64,000 nt of DNA from Antennarius striatus (GCF_040054535.1 NC_090797.1:8859001-8923000), one strand, 5' to 3'. Counted from the first letter of the stretch, positions 43,041-59,100 are shown. The notes: generated by a model not told the origin, from the letters alone. Program-made: numbers and translations.

Positions 43041-46000
43041 GCACAGGTTTGTTTCGTGGGGGAGCTAACTTTTCTCAACAAAATCCTGCTGTGCAATCAC
43101 ATTTTGTGGCTAACTAAAACTAAAACACATACACATTTTAAGTTTATTCCCAGGAATTGAAGACCATTGCAGTTTCAAGGACCAAACGGGCTTTTGTTTT
43201 TTTACTGAACCATTTGATTACAGCTTTTCTTAAATAACAGCTTTTAAAAGGTAGAAAGTGGCCAGGTTTCAGTATGAGTGCTTTCTAAAACGTCGTCCTG
43301 ACTCGTAAACAATAATGTCCCTTTCCTTTTGTTATTACAACTATTGCAGCTGGACGGGGTTGAATCCTTTGTCTTAAAACATCTGTCCTGCTGCTGATGC
43401 ATCGAGTCGGACTCGATCACTATACAACCTTTTAAAGTAAACCTTTTAAAAAAATAGTTAACAATTAACCGAAAGCGGATAATACATAACCATTTTTTTT
43501 CATGGGCCATATGTATTTTTCATTTTCTGTGTAATAAGTGGGTTATTTTACTCCATCTGCATGGTGTTGCCCTTTACAGCAAAAACACAAGGCCAAATCC
43601 ACTAAAATGGCATTTTAAATTTGTTTCGGTTGTAAATACAGGTTTATATCTCATTGGATACGATATTATAACTTTAATGGTATCGTTATCATGCACTGGC
43701 AAATTCGGCTTATGGATAAACAGTGAAATAAGAAGCAGGATCGTGGGTCAGACTGTTTCCTCTGCTCACCGCGCCGCCATCCATGCTACATGTTGCTCCT
43801 CATTTGAGTTACTTCATAATGTCAGACTTTTTTTTTTTTTAATGCAAATTGCACGCCGAATTATAAAACGACTTTTTGATCAGTAGTAATCGTTAACTAC
43901 CATAACTTTGCGTGATAATTTGCGCTCAATAATGATTATTATTTTTGAACATAGTTTGGCGGGGACCTACAGGTAGGGAACATCCGCTCGATGACTCCAC
44001 TTCTCGTGGTGTCGGTCAGCCGAGTTTTACCCGGTGGAGCGGAAAATAATCCCTACATACTCACTTCACAGCTTTTTTTAATTTATTTATTTTTTAATAA
44101 ATGTAGATACAATGTTTTTATTTCTTATGTAAACTTTATTTACAAGAGTTAGATGAAGGTATAGATCTCATTTGGCTCGGCATTCTCCAATGTTACAGAA
44201 GCCCTGGCAATTCTATTTCTATAAATGTGATTTCAGGTGAATGACAGCATTTACGTTCATAAAACAGGAAAACAAATGACATGACAAAACACGTTAAAAT
44301 GTGTTACAAATTCAAATGTGACCCCGACACTAATATAGCATTATTACTGTATAACTGCTGACACAGATCAGATGTAAGTCCGTCACTGCGTATTCATTAT
44401 AAAATTACTGCATGATGAATCCGTATTGATAAGTAGATAAGACAAAAATGTCTAAATTTTGTTATGATCATTGAGTTTCACTTCACATGCTACCCCACCG
44501 CTCAGTTTCTCTTCCTTCTGATCCTGAGATTGACCTGCTGACCTGAGGTTTAACCACTACTTGCAGCTGTCTTTACCCACGTTCAGTGAGGTGTGGGATA
44601 AATATGCTGTTGTCTGATTCACGTGGAACAAAGTGTGAGAAAATACTGTTGCTGATTTTTTTGTATGAACCTTTTTCTTTATGTGCAGGTGTGAAGAAGC
44701 CTCCATTAGCTCCCAAACCTAAACTCCCTGCTACCACCAAACCTTCTCCCCCACCCATCGCCCCCAAACCAGACCTTCTCTCCCAGATCTCAGTCGTCTC
44801 TCAACCTTCCCCTGCTACTCTCAAGAGGACAAAACCGGCTGTTGCCCCCAAACCATGCATTCCCAAATCCACTACCTTGTCTTCTCCTGTTTCACCCCAA
44901 CCACCCAAACCCAGTGTCCCCCTTATCGGCTGTCAGGAACAGGAGGAGGCTTTGGGTGAAAGCCTCTCACTTCTCAACTCCAAAAATGGGATTATATCGG
45001 ATTCTAACAAACTTGAATCGGATTACATTATTCACACCTGCTCCTGTGGGCTCGAGGACTTTTCCCAGTGTCGGCGTCTGGAAAATGGAAGTACGACTGA
45101 GAGTGGGAGTGATTTGCACAAGGAGGTGTTGCAGAATGGGATTTCTACAGATGGGTTAGCAGGGACAAGGCCACAAGAGGATAAGGAACACCGGGAGGAG
45201 GGGGTTTATTTGGGGAAGGGTGAAGGTGGGGGGATGAGCAAAAAGCCAAGGGATAAACCTCAAAGACAGAGACACCTGGATAAGGTACTTGTGAACAAAG
45301 AGGCACAGAGGACTGAGGGGCAGAAGGGGGAATCTTCAGAAACTATAAAACATCAGGATGGTGTTGTTGCTGAACCTGATGTTTCAAAACGTGATGCACA
45401 GACTGAGGCCCAAAGCACAGATTTAACAGACTCAAAGGCAGCCTGCGATGTTGCAGACAGCATCACTCCTCATGGGTCCTCTGTGGAGTCTTTTCAGTTA
45501 GAACAGAGCAGTGAACCATTTAGTACCGTACCTCCCCCCAGGTTGCACCCCGATCTGCACGTCCCTGCTGCTCCCAGCAAGCCACTCCCGGTCCCTCACC
45601 CACGCAAACCTAAAAAGCCAGCCCTGGTGAGGCAGGATGGCGTGGAGAGCAGCGGGCAGGATCCGGTGGCAGCGGATCCCAAACAGGAGGCTGAGAGGAA
45701 TCTGAGTCTAACTGGTCTGTCTCTCACCTCAGAGGAGGAGGAGCTCAAATGGGACACATGTGATGAGCCTTTACCCCAGAAAGACTCAGGTTTGGGCAAT
45801 GATGAGATCAACGCACCTGTCCCCCCTCCTCGTCAGACCTCTCTCTCACCTCGCCTTCAAAGAAATGCCCACATCCCTTCTTTTCTGAACAAAAACACCT
45901 CCCATTCCTTGATCCTGCTGTCACGACCTGACTCAATGAACCACAAGAAAGAGAATGAGGAGCACCGGATGGAGGAGGATGAAGAGGATGGGTATGGGGA

Positions 46001-49000
46001 CTTTGAGCGCTACCCCATAGCCCACAGCCTCCCAAAACAGATCAAACTGGGCTGTCATCCTCCTCTTGCTAACACAAGGAAAGCCTTTTCTGCTGAGGAT
46101 CAGCAGTCACCCAGAGCACCACCCAGAAAACCTCAGAGACACAGCCTGCCAGCGCCCCCACCACCTTCCTTCTGCCCTCCCGCACCTCCTCACGCAAACA
46201 CCCCAATGAGGGAGCTGCCCGCGCCTCCTCTGGAGAAAACCGCCTGGCGCTTCAGCCGACCCTGCGTGACCTTTTTCAGCCGACAGATGCCCACTAGGAG
46301 CAGCGTTCCACCCAAGAGCAGAGTTCCAGTTCTAGGGGGCAAACAGAGGGCACAGTCCTTCTCTGCAGCTGACTTGGCAACCCGATCCGACTCTCAAAAG
46401 AGGAGCCTCTCCTTCCGGAAGCTGATGGAGCTCAGGCTGTCTGTCAAGATGCTGCCAAAGCTACTGGCCAAGGGAGGCCAGTCTTTGGACTGTACCAACG
46501 TGGAGCCAAACCAGGGGGAGAAAAGCCGTGAGCGACCGAAGAGCTGCTTGGGGGAGGCTGATATTTGTGGAGAAGGAGGAGTAGAGGAATCAGTGGAGTA
46601 TGAGAACGTCCCGCTGTATGAGGAGATCCCAGAGTACATGAACCTGCCGTTTCACAGCGCCAGGCTGGGCTGGTCACATGACTCCGATTCAGACATCTAT
46701 GAGGTGCAGGATCCCTACCACAGATACCAGGACCATGAGTATGAGAGGTAAATATTTAGACATCTCTAAGCACTTTTGCTAATCACGTTTCCAGTATTTC
46801 CTTGTGTTGCTTCAGTGTTCCCCAAACTGTTTCTTAATTCAGCATTTAATCTGTACATAACTCTCAACTCTATATTAATATTTACTCACAAACTACTTCA
46901 GTCTTGTCATCCTATTTGTTCTTTTGCTTCCCCCTGCCCCACAGTCACAGCTGTCCCTGTAGTCTGTGAAACAATACATTTTATTCATTTCTTAAATAAA
47001 TAGAGAGATGATGAGACACAAATAGAGAACAGCATGTGCAGAGGTCACACATTGGGTTCAAGCAATCAGGGTGGGCAATCAGGGTGTCCCTGTTTGAGTT
47101 CTATTATTTGAATACCTCTAAATAGTTAATGTACAGTGATATAAAACACAAAAACATCAAATTGCTATTCAAGAAGCAGCATATATTTAGTAATTTCCTT
47201 TCCTCAGGTAATTGGTTATTAAAACAAATGGATGATAATTTACATTTTTATTAAGGAGCGAGGAAATTCATGGTTTTCATTCTGAGGTGATCCAGCAGGT
47301 GTTGTGAAAATTTTTTTTGGTCCAGATTAGACTGAACAGATTAGCTGAACATCAGTGTCTACCTGTGTTTTTGATCGAGGAAGAAGAACTTGGAAGCCTG
47401 CTGTGATTTCTGCTGACTCGTTGTTCTGGTGTTTGAACTTCTGTGTGCCACAGGTTGCACAGGAGACAAGAGTGGTTTGTGTTTACAAGAGTATGAAATT
47501 CAGCTTTGAAGCCAGTGGCGCTGAATTTGAATAGAGCATTGATGTGCAGCAGGTCAGCCTGTTTTCCTGTGGGTTATTTTCAGTGGCCAGGGCAGGAAAT
47601 GTCTGAGAATCGCAGAAACGCCACACAGCACTCTAGAACAGGGAAAATAAATCTCCAGCAACCGCCACCCTCCTCCTGCTCAGGCTGTCCGCCCTCGCAC
47701 TGTGTTTAGCCTCTTCCTAACCCCATCACTCCATTTTTCTCCTCCGTCTCTGAGAGAAGATCTGAAGGGAACCGAGCCCTCATACCAGTTAATGAATTGA
47801 ATCTTATTCTTTATAATTCTCCGTGGAAAAGTGCTCAAGTGGAAAAGCTAAGCCGAGGGAAGTATTTTAGGAAAACATCAAATAAAAGGTTGAATTTTAA
47901 AAGGACACAGTGTAAAAAACACTGTTATTTACACAGAATATTAATTCAGTATATTTTTTAAAGAACTTGAATGTATGTAAAGAGTAGAGAAGTTTTTGTA
48001 AATATATTCATTTCATTGATTTTTTTTTCTATTTGAATGCAGCAAAATTTGTTTTATTTTTTTAAACATTTTTAAGTGATGTTTATTGACATTGACACAC
48101 AAAACAGACAAATAAAATCATAATTTTGGACTTGCTTTTTAGGTCACCAGGTGAATATGTCTTAAATTCACTGCACCATTGTATCTGTACTGTAATTTTT
48201 ACATCGGGTTTAGCGAAGCATTTCTCAACACTGAACAGAACAAAGAAAACAAACAAAAACATAAAAGATGCGGTCTACAAAACCAAAACAATGTGCTGAA
48301 AGGAGCTAAAACACAAGCAACCCCATTAACATTACATTTGATTATTCAATCTATTAATGTCAGAATGTTATTTAGTGTAACTTTGAGAGTAAACCTGAAT
48401 ATAACGTTTGTTTTGTGTTGTTTAATTGATAACTGATCTGTCCTTATTAATATTACAGTAATTAACAGGAAAAATGCTAGCAGAGTTATCGCCTTAAGTT
48501 TACTCTGCTAGGCTCTGTTGTTGATTGCAGGCCCTGATTATTTCGATGAGGAAGTCGAGGTCACATTAGCTGACAGTTAATGCGCTGTTGCGAAAACAGC
48601 CTTCGAAGGTGGACCCACTCCTTAATGCTGTCTGGTATGTAGAGTGGTTTCCAGGGTGCCAGTGAATCTGCCATGTTTCTCAGGCATCTGAGCTTGTTAG
48701 GTTTATGTAAGTATCCCCAGGCGGTAAACAAGTGGCACTCTGTGCCTGACCCACTGTGTTGGAATGCTTCACTATAGAGGAAGAATAAGGGAGAAAGAAG
48801 CTGAGGAAGCGCGAGTGTGTGCTGCTATTTGGGTAAAAGAGACTGTCAGGAGGCCACATAAGAAAAACAAGGAAGTGGAGAAAGAGAGAAGGGTATTGCT
48901 GATGAGAGTGAAAGGAAATGTGAGAATTTTTGGGGTCCAACAGTCTTTCCTTTTTATTCTAAGCAATCTCCCTTTTAGTGGAGATACGACACATACAATC

Positions 49001-50053
49001 TCTGCCTGCCTGTGAGCGAAGCAGCGCAGGAAAGGACAGACAACCCACAGGACAGGCAACAACACACACAAGAATTCTTCCTGCTCTGGAGTCTCATTTC
49101 GTCAGTTTCAAAAATCAGAAAGCTTTCATTTGCAGCGAGAGATGATGAGAGCGAGATTAAAGCAACGGTGACACATGCAAAACACTAACACATGTTGCTG
49201 CTTGTGCTGAGCTTGCAGACAACGTTTTTTGGTGAGTGGAGCTGTCTGGTTTTGTTTATGTTGCCAGACAGCAATTTCATTAAGACTCAGCACACAGTTG
49301 CACAAAAACAGTTTTTGGGGCCCGGCGGGGAGGGGGGGCTCAGGAAGTAGAGGTCTCATCTGCGTATCGGGAAGGCCCCCGGCCCCTTGTGTTTACATCT
49401 TAAAGTGTCTATGAGCAAGATAGTGAACGTCTAATTGCTCCCATTGGCTGTTGTATCGGTATGTGTGTGTGTGACCGTGTTCCTCCTCCTGATGACAGTC
49501 GCTCTTGTCTGTTCTTTCATGAGCAGCGGCTGGCTGACACAGGATGTCCATTCAGAGGAGGAGGAGATGCACAGTTCAGATGAAGAGGACGACAGCTCCA
49601 GCTCCAGCAAGGAGCACCTGGACGAGGCAGACCGACAGGTAATCTATTACCACCTTTTCCTGATGCCTGAGGGCTGTTCAGTCATTATGTCATCGTCGTT
49701 ACCGGCGTTCAGGATGACCTCATTACAAACAGGGGCAGGTAATACGGGCCAGTCCCATACAGACGGTGATTCCAGTGTGAGGATGTAGAACTGGTGTGAT
49801 GTGGTCGCATTTCATCACTCCCACCTGACGGTGGAGATTTGAATGGGATGGATTTTAAGAGGTTTTTTTGGAAACGGCTGTGAGTTCACCTGGTATTAGT
49901 TAAATTAATAATATGTCGTATTCATTTTTGTATTATAAATTGTGTATCCATGACGACACCAAGACTCTTTGTGTCTCTGCAATTCTTACCTCTCCTTGCT
50001 TTCCTGAGTTGATCGACCAGGATTATATGCAGCCACACGCACACGCACACGCG

Positions 50054-50118
<65 letters not shown>

Positions 50119-53100
50119 TCCAATGCAAGTTCCACTCCCCTCTCTTATCACATGGTGACATATCGGTTAAATAAACATTAAATATGCTTTGACTCACTGA
50201 AATCGGCGCTGAACTCACACCCTAAAACATTTGGATTATTTCTTTATGTAGAGCACTGGAATGAAAATCTTCTTTTTAGCTTCATTCTTTCAATATAATT
50301 AAATATAGATATTATATTGTACTAAATGTGTGGTACCATAAAAGTATTGATACTTCAATAGTTTTAACATGTAACCCCAAATGTTGAAGAAAATTATGCG
50401 TGATGCCGGGATGACGTTGGATTAATCTCATATCACTGCCGTGACTTAACTGCCACTGCCGCCACTGGAGGTCGCGCACACCTCTGCTGCCAAGTGGGTT
50501 TGCTTCCTGTCACAGCTTTCAATGAGAGGGTGTGTGTGCTGAAAGGGGGGGGGTGTGTGTGTGGGTGGTAAGCAAATGCAGAACGGCTTCAGAAATAGCT
50601 CTCTATGAGATCTTTTCTTTTTTCCTTCGTCCTGTGTGACCCTCTCATGATACTGTCAGCGCCGGCGTCTGATGCCACTCAAAGCTCCAGGGTATCAGAA
50701 GTACAGGCTCCGCTGGGGCCAGTAGGGCAGTTCAGTAAAACGGGGGCCAAGGCCACTGTCCAAATTAAGTCATCGAGAGGCCCTCCTCATTACCATTCAA
50801 CAACACACACAATCAGAACGAGGAGAGAGAGAGAGAGAGGGGAGAAGGGAGAGGGAACAGGTCGCTGTTGTTTGGACGGCTCTAGAACTCAATCCTGATG
50901 GTTTTACAGAAGGAAAAGCGATCATGGTGATTTTCAGCGAGCCTGTGAGTGATCAGATTAAAGGAAATTCATCTTTGTTAGCGTCTCTCTGGCAAAGCTC
51001 CAACTGTCTTTCTTCTCTTTCAGCAAGAGGATGAGATGAAGAGGAAGAAGGTGGTGCACATCGCCCAGGAGATAATGAGCTCGGAGAAAGTGTGAGTGGA
51101 GTGTTTCAGGAGATTTATATTACTGCTTTTCAGTCTTTTGACTGATATTTTTCTGCTTTTTCATCAGGTTTGTGGATGTCCTGAAGCTCCTGCACATAGT
51201 AAGTGTCTTCTTTATTCTAGAGAAACATTTCAGAGGAGAACAGTTCAGCATAACAAATCGTGCTGTGTGTTCTGTCACCCGCTCTGATGCCACAATTGTC
51301 ACGAATGGTGATCAAAAGCTCACTTCCACTAATGAGGCCTTGGCCGATGCTATCTTTGCTCAAGGGCCCACTCAGCAGTGAATAATGCTGTTGTTTTGCA
51401 GCAGAGGGTTTTTATGTTGCTGATTTGGATGGTTTTGGTTTCCCGGGGGCGGCGGTGGCCAGGTAAACGCATCGCCACAAACAGGCAGGCGGCGCTTTGA
51501 TCAGTCTCATTAAGGAGAACAGTGTCACGCAAAAAGGAAATGGGTTTTCCTTCAAGAAAAACAAAGCCCGATTGAATTAAGAAGAAATGTTGTTAAGTTG
51601 TTTGTAGGAGATGTTTGGTCTGGTTCTGTTCAGATGACCTGTGTAGTTTGTCTGCTGAGTTGAAATCAGTTCCTGATCTATGAGTGTGCTGAAAATTGCA
51701 ACATAATGCAGTAATAGAATGTTACTGTATTATGTTGTTCAGACAGTAGTCTTAAGCCAAAAGTAAATTTTTTCACACAATTGTTGTCCTTTCTTGCTAG
51801 CAGCAATATATCTGTTGAGGAGAGATTAAATTTATCTGGGGGGATGTTTGTTGAACAGCAAAATTGTCACTTTTTAAAAAAAATCTGATAATGTACTAAA
51901 CAAACGTGTAAGGTAAATTTTCCGATGAGATTTTCTACAAAAATCCTGATTCCAGTACTTTAACATTCTTATCTTGATAATTACAGAATAGAATGATAAA
52001 CATTTTCTATCTTTATTTTTCTGAATGACCATCAAAGGTCCTGTCAACCACAAGCTCAGATAGATTTGTCTCAAATAAATGTGCTTAACCTCTGCGTCTT
52101 CACCCATCATGATATTGTACACTTCTCTGTTTAGAATGAAGTTAGATCAGCTGGGATCATGTGATTGGTTGACATCTGGTTGCTGACATGGAGGACTTGT
52201 CTGTGGACGACTGCGGTTGAAAACGATGGGGCCCATAAAATGATCCCAGTTTGACAGTCATGCAAATATTTACGTTGAACAAAACCCAGAAGCAGTTTCT
52301 GTGTTTTCTCTCCTAATGCTGTCGTTTGAATGCATCTATTCGGTTAGTTATCACCTCTGACAGCTCTGCCTGTGTTTACATGTGTGACATGGAACGTAAG
52401 TCCTGGAGTCCGAGGTGGCTGTGCTCATGCAAACCACCCTGAAGCTGCAGGGTCCACCTGTCAGCTGTGTCTTTGGGTTTTTAAAACCCAGGACTGGTAG
52501 TTAAATGTCCGGTGGCTGATGGGGGAGGGGGGCGCGGCGCAGAGCTCTGTCCAAGAAAAGAGGTCAGATCGCATTCTTGTGTCTGTGCGGACGGCCCGGC
52601 CGCGCAGCAGCTGCTTCCTGAGATGACCTCCAGACCCACACATACCTCAGATCCTCTGCGTGAGTGTGTGTAATATGTATTGCATGTGTGCTGTGCATGG
52701 GCTGGTGACTGTGTCCATATATTTGATGGAAGTCATCTAGCTGATGTTTACATTTTTTTGAAATTTTTATATAGTTAGTTGTGAACAAAGTTGAATATTA
52801 AGGTGGGGTTTTTTTTCACCAGAAGATCTGGAGGTGACTGAAAATTAAAAAAATATATATTATAAATGAACGAGTGATAGCTTTATAGGTCAGAATAATC
52901 ATTTGCACCTCATTTTATATTGCATTTTGAATTTGGGAAGCTGTGGTTATATGGGCATCTGACAACTCCTTCAGATCGAGCTCTTAAAAAAATTATAACA
53001 GTTCAGTGTTACAAGATAATGAGAGTAAGGATTGTGTTTAAGACTGTTTGAACTTAAAAATGCATTTATCAACGAGTAACAGATCACTCTGGACCTTTAG

Positions 53101-56100
53101 ATTTCTTGATTGATAAAAGAGAAACCCAACAAAAAATGACTTTATTTCTACGTACAGAATGATCGAATAAATCTGAAACAGATGTCACTGATAAATCAAC
53201 TACGCTTGTCATCGGGTTTAACGTTACCATCAATTCAACTAGTGGATATAAGGGTGTGTGTGTGTGAGAGAGAGAGAGAGCAGGACATGGGGATCCTGCG
53301 TCGCCACCCCGTTTCCTTCCAGCTGGATGTGTGCACTGGCAGGCTGGACGAAATCAAGAGTGCTGACTCAGCTGTGTGTGTTGGTGTGTGTTGTGAAGTG
53401 CATACATAGGTGTGGAGGACTCTCAGTTTATGAGGTGATAACCAGGTGTTGCCGTAAAACTCCATTACAGCATGTTGTCATCGCCACACCCCGTACAGCT
53501 GTGTGTGTGTGTGTGTCCTTGCCATGTCATGATGTCATTCAACCTCTGCCTCTTCAGGACTTCCGGGATGCTGTCGCCCAGGCAACGCGTCTGAACGGAA
53601 AGCCGGTGGTGGATGAGCGGATCCTCAACCAGATCCTTTATTACCTGCCACAGTTGTACCAGCTGAACAGAGACCTGTTGAGGGAGCTGGAGGAGAGGGT
53701 GGCGCTCTGGTAAACACAAATTTACGCAAATGTTTGTTTCGTAACTGATGCGCATGAAAGTATTTCAAGGATTTAGATTTGTCTAAAATAATTTTGATCT
53801 GAGCTTTGAAAGCTAAATAATGCAGTACCACAAGGTGCCGTAGGGGGGCAGTGTAACCGTCATTCAGGAAAGACAACAAATGTCAAAAATAACATGAAGA
53901 AATAAAAAAAACCTCTTTTCTTCAGAAAGGGTTGAAAATCAGAAACTGAAGTTTTGTTGAAAGTTCTAATATCATAAACAGTATAATTTGAATATTTCTA
54001 CAAAAAAATATTTTTAGTTATTACATCTTGCTTCAAAGCAGTGATGTATTGTGATTGTCAGCGTTGGTGTGTTCGTCCGTTCATCCGTCCATTAGTTAGT
54101 CCACCAAATATCTTCGCAACTGTTGCAGATAGAAGGATTAAACAAAAAGCATATTACTCGGGCGGCAGTTAGAGTTGTGACTCCTTGAAGAACTTTTTTT
54201 GTGGACTTAAGGACATTTGTGATGTACTAGTGTTTCAGTGCACCTTAATGGTGTCTGTTAGCCGGGTCACATGACCTCTCTTGCTGCTCCAGCTGCTCAC
54301 TGTTGTGAGGCAGCCAAATCATCACAACCAGTTACAGTAACACTCAGACTCACACCCTTATTTAAACTATTTACATTATTATATTTTCATATTTAAATAA
54401 AGATAAACAATTGGTAATCTTGTTTTTAGTTTCAAATATGAATGTATGTATAAAGTAAATAGTAAGATAATAAGATGTGAGTATTGCAACACTGACTTTT
54501 GTTGCATAAACAAAACAGTTCCTGGACGGAGGTCTGGAAGTTATTTTGATGGGATGGGTCCAGGGAGTGTCGTGGGGTTTGGCAGCTTGTCCACAGCCTG
54601 GGGGGAGGATATTGAGTGGGGGTGGGTTCAGGGTGTGTGGGCTCTTTCATGATTTTCCATTCTCTCTGGTGCAGAATGCTGAAGTGGATGTACAGGTTTG
54701 GTCAAGATGAATGATTAAGTCCTTATCCAAGCCATTGTCAGTGTTTGATTTTGCAAAGCAGTTTCCTGGTTCAGTCATTCATTGTGTTGCTCTACGGTTA
54801 ATAAGCAACAAATACACAATATACAATAAGGTATGAGTGAAAGAAATTTGTTTTAGGGAAACTCTTGAAATGTGGTCATCATATTTATGATATACTTTGA
54901 CATCTACTATTGTGATACCAAACCATAATTCATGGACACACTTTTTTTTATTTGTCTTCCTGGTCCCAGGAGCGATCACCAGAGACTGTCAGACATCTTT
55001 GTCCAGAAGGGTCCTTACCTGAAGATGTACTCCACCTACATCCGCCAGTTCGATTACAATGTGGCTCTTTTGGATGAGCAGTGCAGGAAGAACACCGGCT
55101 TTGCTGCTGTCGTCAGAGAGTTTGAGGTAGAACTACTGAAAGCGTTGACCATTTGCTGTTGCTCTTGGCGTTTATCAAATACTGTATTGTATGAACTTTT
55201 TAAAATTTCTTTAAGTGGCAGCCAGCAAACTGCTCCACTCATATCCAAGTATTTGAATGGAAGCTTAATTTTTTTTGTGTTTATGTGCAGAAATCACTTC
55301 CTGTTTGTCTTTTCCCAGACGAGTCCCAGATGTGCCAGCCTGGCTCTAAAACACTACCTGCTGAAACCGGTGCAGAGAATCCCTCAATACCAGCTGCTGC
55401 TCACAGGTACACACGTTAAGTTCTTGTTCTGTTTTACAAAGCAAAAATAAAGTTGATTTGTTTGTCTCTTTTATTTAAATCATTTTACCAATACTCAGAC
55501 TTGCTTCGTCACATTTTGAATGACATTGACTTGCAGTGGATATCACATGTTTTTACTATTTAAAATGCTTTTTCTGAACAAAGAAAATATGGAATTTGAC
55601 CCACACTTCATTAATTTACACGAAGCCTGGGTGAACTCATAATGATGTTCCGTTACATGTGAGAGGAATAATTTACTATTTAATCACCTAGGTTGGTATT
55701 CATTTATACTGTACATTAGGTGTTAAGAGGCGAAGACTTGGTATGTCGCGCTGCTATTTATCAGGCTTTTATGTTAAATTGGCGCCATCTGGTGTCAAGA
55801 ACTGGTATAAATGTAGAGGCAGCATCTCATCCATGTAAATATAAAGAATCTTTGTTCCTGGTTAAATGGTCATGTCTATGGATCGCTAGGTTTTCTTTGT
55901 GTTGTTGGGGTCAGAGTTTGTGTTTTATTTTTGTGCTAAAAGCAGCCATGTGTCAAATTCTACCTTAAAATGAATTTTCTACTCAAGCATATTCATCTTT
56001 CGATTTCCTAACTGTAGACGGAAGGCCATGTTTGATTTATAGACAACCAGTTTAAGATTCTCCTGAAAGTTTGTGTTAAACTGTGATGATAAACTATTTT

Positions 56101-59100
56101 AGGATCATGTGAATGTCACTCTTTTTTCGTTTTTGTCATTTTGTTTTTCTTTAACCGGTGCGCACTATCCACTTCCTTCAGCAAATTTATATTTTCCAGA
56201 TTATCTGAAGAACCTCCCAGAAGACTCTGAGGATTATAAAGACACACAAGGTCAGATAAACCACAATGAGCTCCAGAGTAATCATTTTTGAGCCTAATAT
56301 TGAGTCTAATACTGGTATTTGCTACCCATGCAGCTGCCCTCAGCATCGTTAAAGAAGTGGCCAACCATGCTAATGACATAATGAAACAAGGGGTAAGACC
56401 TCAGTGCGCACAAAGTTTTTATTTTTCTCCTACAGCTTCTCCTGACCTCTCTGATGTCATGTTTCAGGATAACTTTCAGAAGTTGATGCACATTCAGTAC
56501 AGTCTCAACGGTCACCATGAGATCGTTCAGCCGGGCAGGGTGAGTCATCGCATGGAGCATATCGGGAGCAAATTTATCAAGTTCATAACCTTTTACGTTT
56601 GTCACAATGTGGAGATTTTTAACAGAGCTGTAACTATTTTAAGAAATCTGTGGAATGCCATTGGTGGTGTTTTTTAAATACCTTTCCTTATCCTACGCTT
56701 AAAGAATGCATTCAGAATGGTTGTAATAAACCTTTTTTTTTTATTACACTCCTCCACAGTTAGTGTTCCCTGAAAAAAATGCAGCATTTCACTCCAATCA
56801 TCTGATTTATTTCTCCATCACATGAGACACATTATTAAATCTAACCTGTCCTGGCTGGCGTTTTATATTTATACTCGTTTTGAATTTTTGTTGTCACCAA
56901 TATGGTCTGCAAATCCTTAGACTCGTGTTAAAATATTATTAATCCACTTCAGGTGTTAATAAATGCAGCCTGTTTGAATCATACGTGTCTTTGTTCACAG
57001 GTGTTCCTGAAGGAGGGAACTCTCATGAAGCTGTCCAGGAAAGTCATGCAGCCGCGGATGTTTTTCCTGGTGGGCAGTGAAGGAAAAAATGCCTTTGTCC
57101 ATTTGTTTTCTTCTCTGTATTGGAGGCTTTCCAAAAACATCCTGATGTGTTGTTGTTTTTCTTTGTTTCATCTAGTTCAATGATGCACTCATGTACACCA
57201 CTCCGGTCCAGTCTGGCCAGTATAAACTCAACAGTGCCCTCTCTTTGGCTGGAATGAAGGTTAGAGACACGCAAGTCTTTTTTTTTTAACTTAAATCCTT
57301 TACTTTCAATTTGTTTATTTTTTTATATTTATTTTCAATCACAAAGATTATTCCCATTTTTTCTGGCTGTTTTCGTATGAATAACAAGGTCTTTTTTTTA
57401 AATGTTGTTTTTTATTTTATAAATTTCATCCTTTTTTTTGTTTGTTTGTGGCACAGTTTTGGCTCACCAGTTGCTAAGTTTCATTCACAGTCCTTTAAAG
57501 ATTATTCAAGCATTTTCAATATATTTTTTAATTTGTTAATTTTAAGATGTCTGTAATTTTACGAGGAGAGGTGTTTTATGTTCATTAGTTCTTTGTTTAT
57601 TTATTTTATATTTTGACAGTCACCATTTCATTAAATGCATTAAATTTTGCAACTGGGCAATATAATGTTTGTCTGCATATGTTTTAGCTTACAGGGGGAA
57701 AAAATTATCCAATTATTTGCTGCCACTGCTAATTCTAATTCTGATTCTCAGATTAGTTGTTATTTATTGATTGTGATTCTGATTGATTGGGCTACCTGGA
57801 CCAAACTTTCCATTTTATTTTTGTGTCTCATTCCACCCCTTGCACTTGCACTCTTAAATGACAGCATCCACACTAGCTTGCATGTTTACGACATTATGGG
57901 CGACGCTGTTCATTCTGCTATCGTGCATCAAACTTAATCAACATTAAGTTTGGTGCATAATCAGTGTCATTCAAATTAAAGAAAAACTAACAGTGCACCA
58001 TTTCTTGTGCTGCATTAATGGTTTAGATTTTTTTTTTTCAATTTTAGAGGTAATAAAAAGGTATAAGATGTTATTATATTTTTACAGATACCCTACATAA
58101 ATATTTTACAGTTCAAAATAAAATAAGTTCTCTATTGGATTTTTAGCTAATTGTGCAAGCGTGCAACTCCAGCTTTGAAACGTCCCAAGTATTGGATTCT
58201 GTTATTTATGGTTTTATGGTATGTTTTCCAGGTGAGTAAGCCCAGCCAGGAGGCCTATCAGAATGAGCTGAACATTGAAAGTGTTGAACGCTCCTTCATC
58301 CTGTCTGCCAGGTCAGCACTCAGTAACAGCAGTATCAAATACAGCATCACATTTTGCCCAATGGGAACTGTAAACACTAGAATTTGTGGTGTTCACTGAT
58401 TTGTTTTACGCTTGCAGTTCTGCCACGGAGAGAGACGAGTGGTTGGAAGCCATTGCAAAGGCCATAGACGACTACACAAAGAAGAAAATAACATTCATAT
58501 CAAGTCGAAGTCAGGAGGAGGTAAGTTGTGAATCTGTGTGGATCTGAGAATTTATTCGGCCTGAGTGTGTCGGTGTTACTTTCAATCTCTGCCAACTCAG
58601 GCGGAGGGCGTTGTGGACAGCGGTGCCCTATTAGGTTCCAAAGCACCGATCTGGATCCCCGACCTGAGGGCCACCATGTGTATGATCTGTACCTGCGAGT
58701 TCACCCTCACATGGAGGAGGCACCACTGTCGCGCCTGTGGCAAGGTATGTACCGTTATGAGTGTCATTATTTCAGCATAAGGTCTTTATTTAATAACAAA
58801 TTTCTCATCACAACGCATGTGCATTCTAACAGGTGGTGTGTCAGGCATGCTCTGCCAATAAGTACTACCTGGAGTATTTGAAGAACCAGCCGGCACGTGT
58901 GTGTGATCACTGCTTTGCCAAGCTGCAGGAGAACAGTTAGTAAAAATTTTAGGTTTACGCAAAAACAACTGGATGGATTTCTCTGAAAATTGGTGGAAAG
59001 CTTCGGGCAGAGGCCAAAAGGACCCCCTTAAAGTTTGATGCAGATATACTGAAATGGGCACAAAAAATTTAAACTGTGTCAGCATTGTGAGATTTTGTCA

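Noticed and set aside
48680-49071. Frames on both strands in fgd6 intron 2
   Set aside because: No recognisable family, no splice-supported extension, and they overlap each other antisense.
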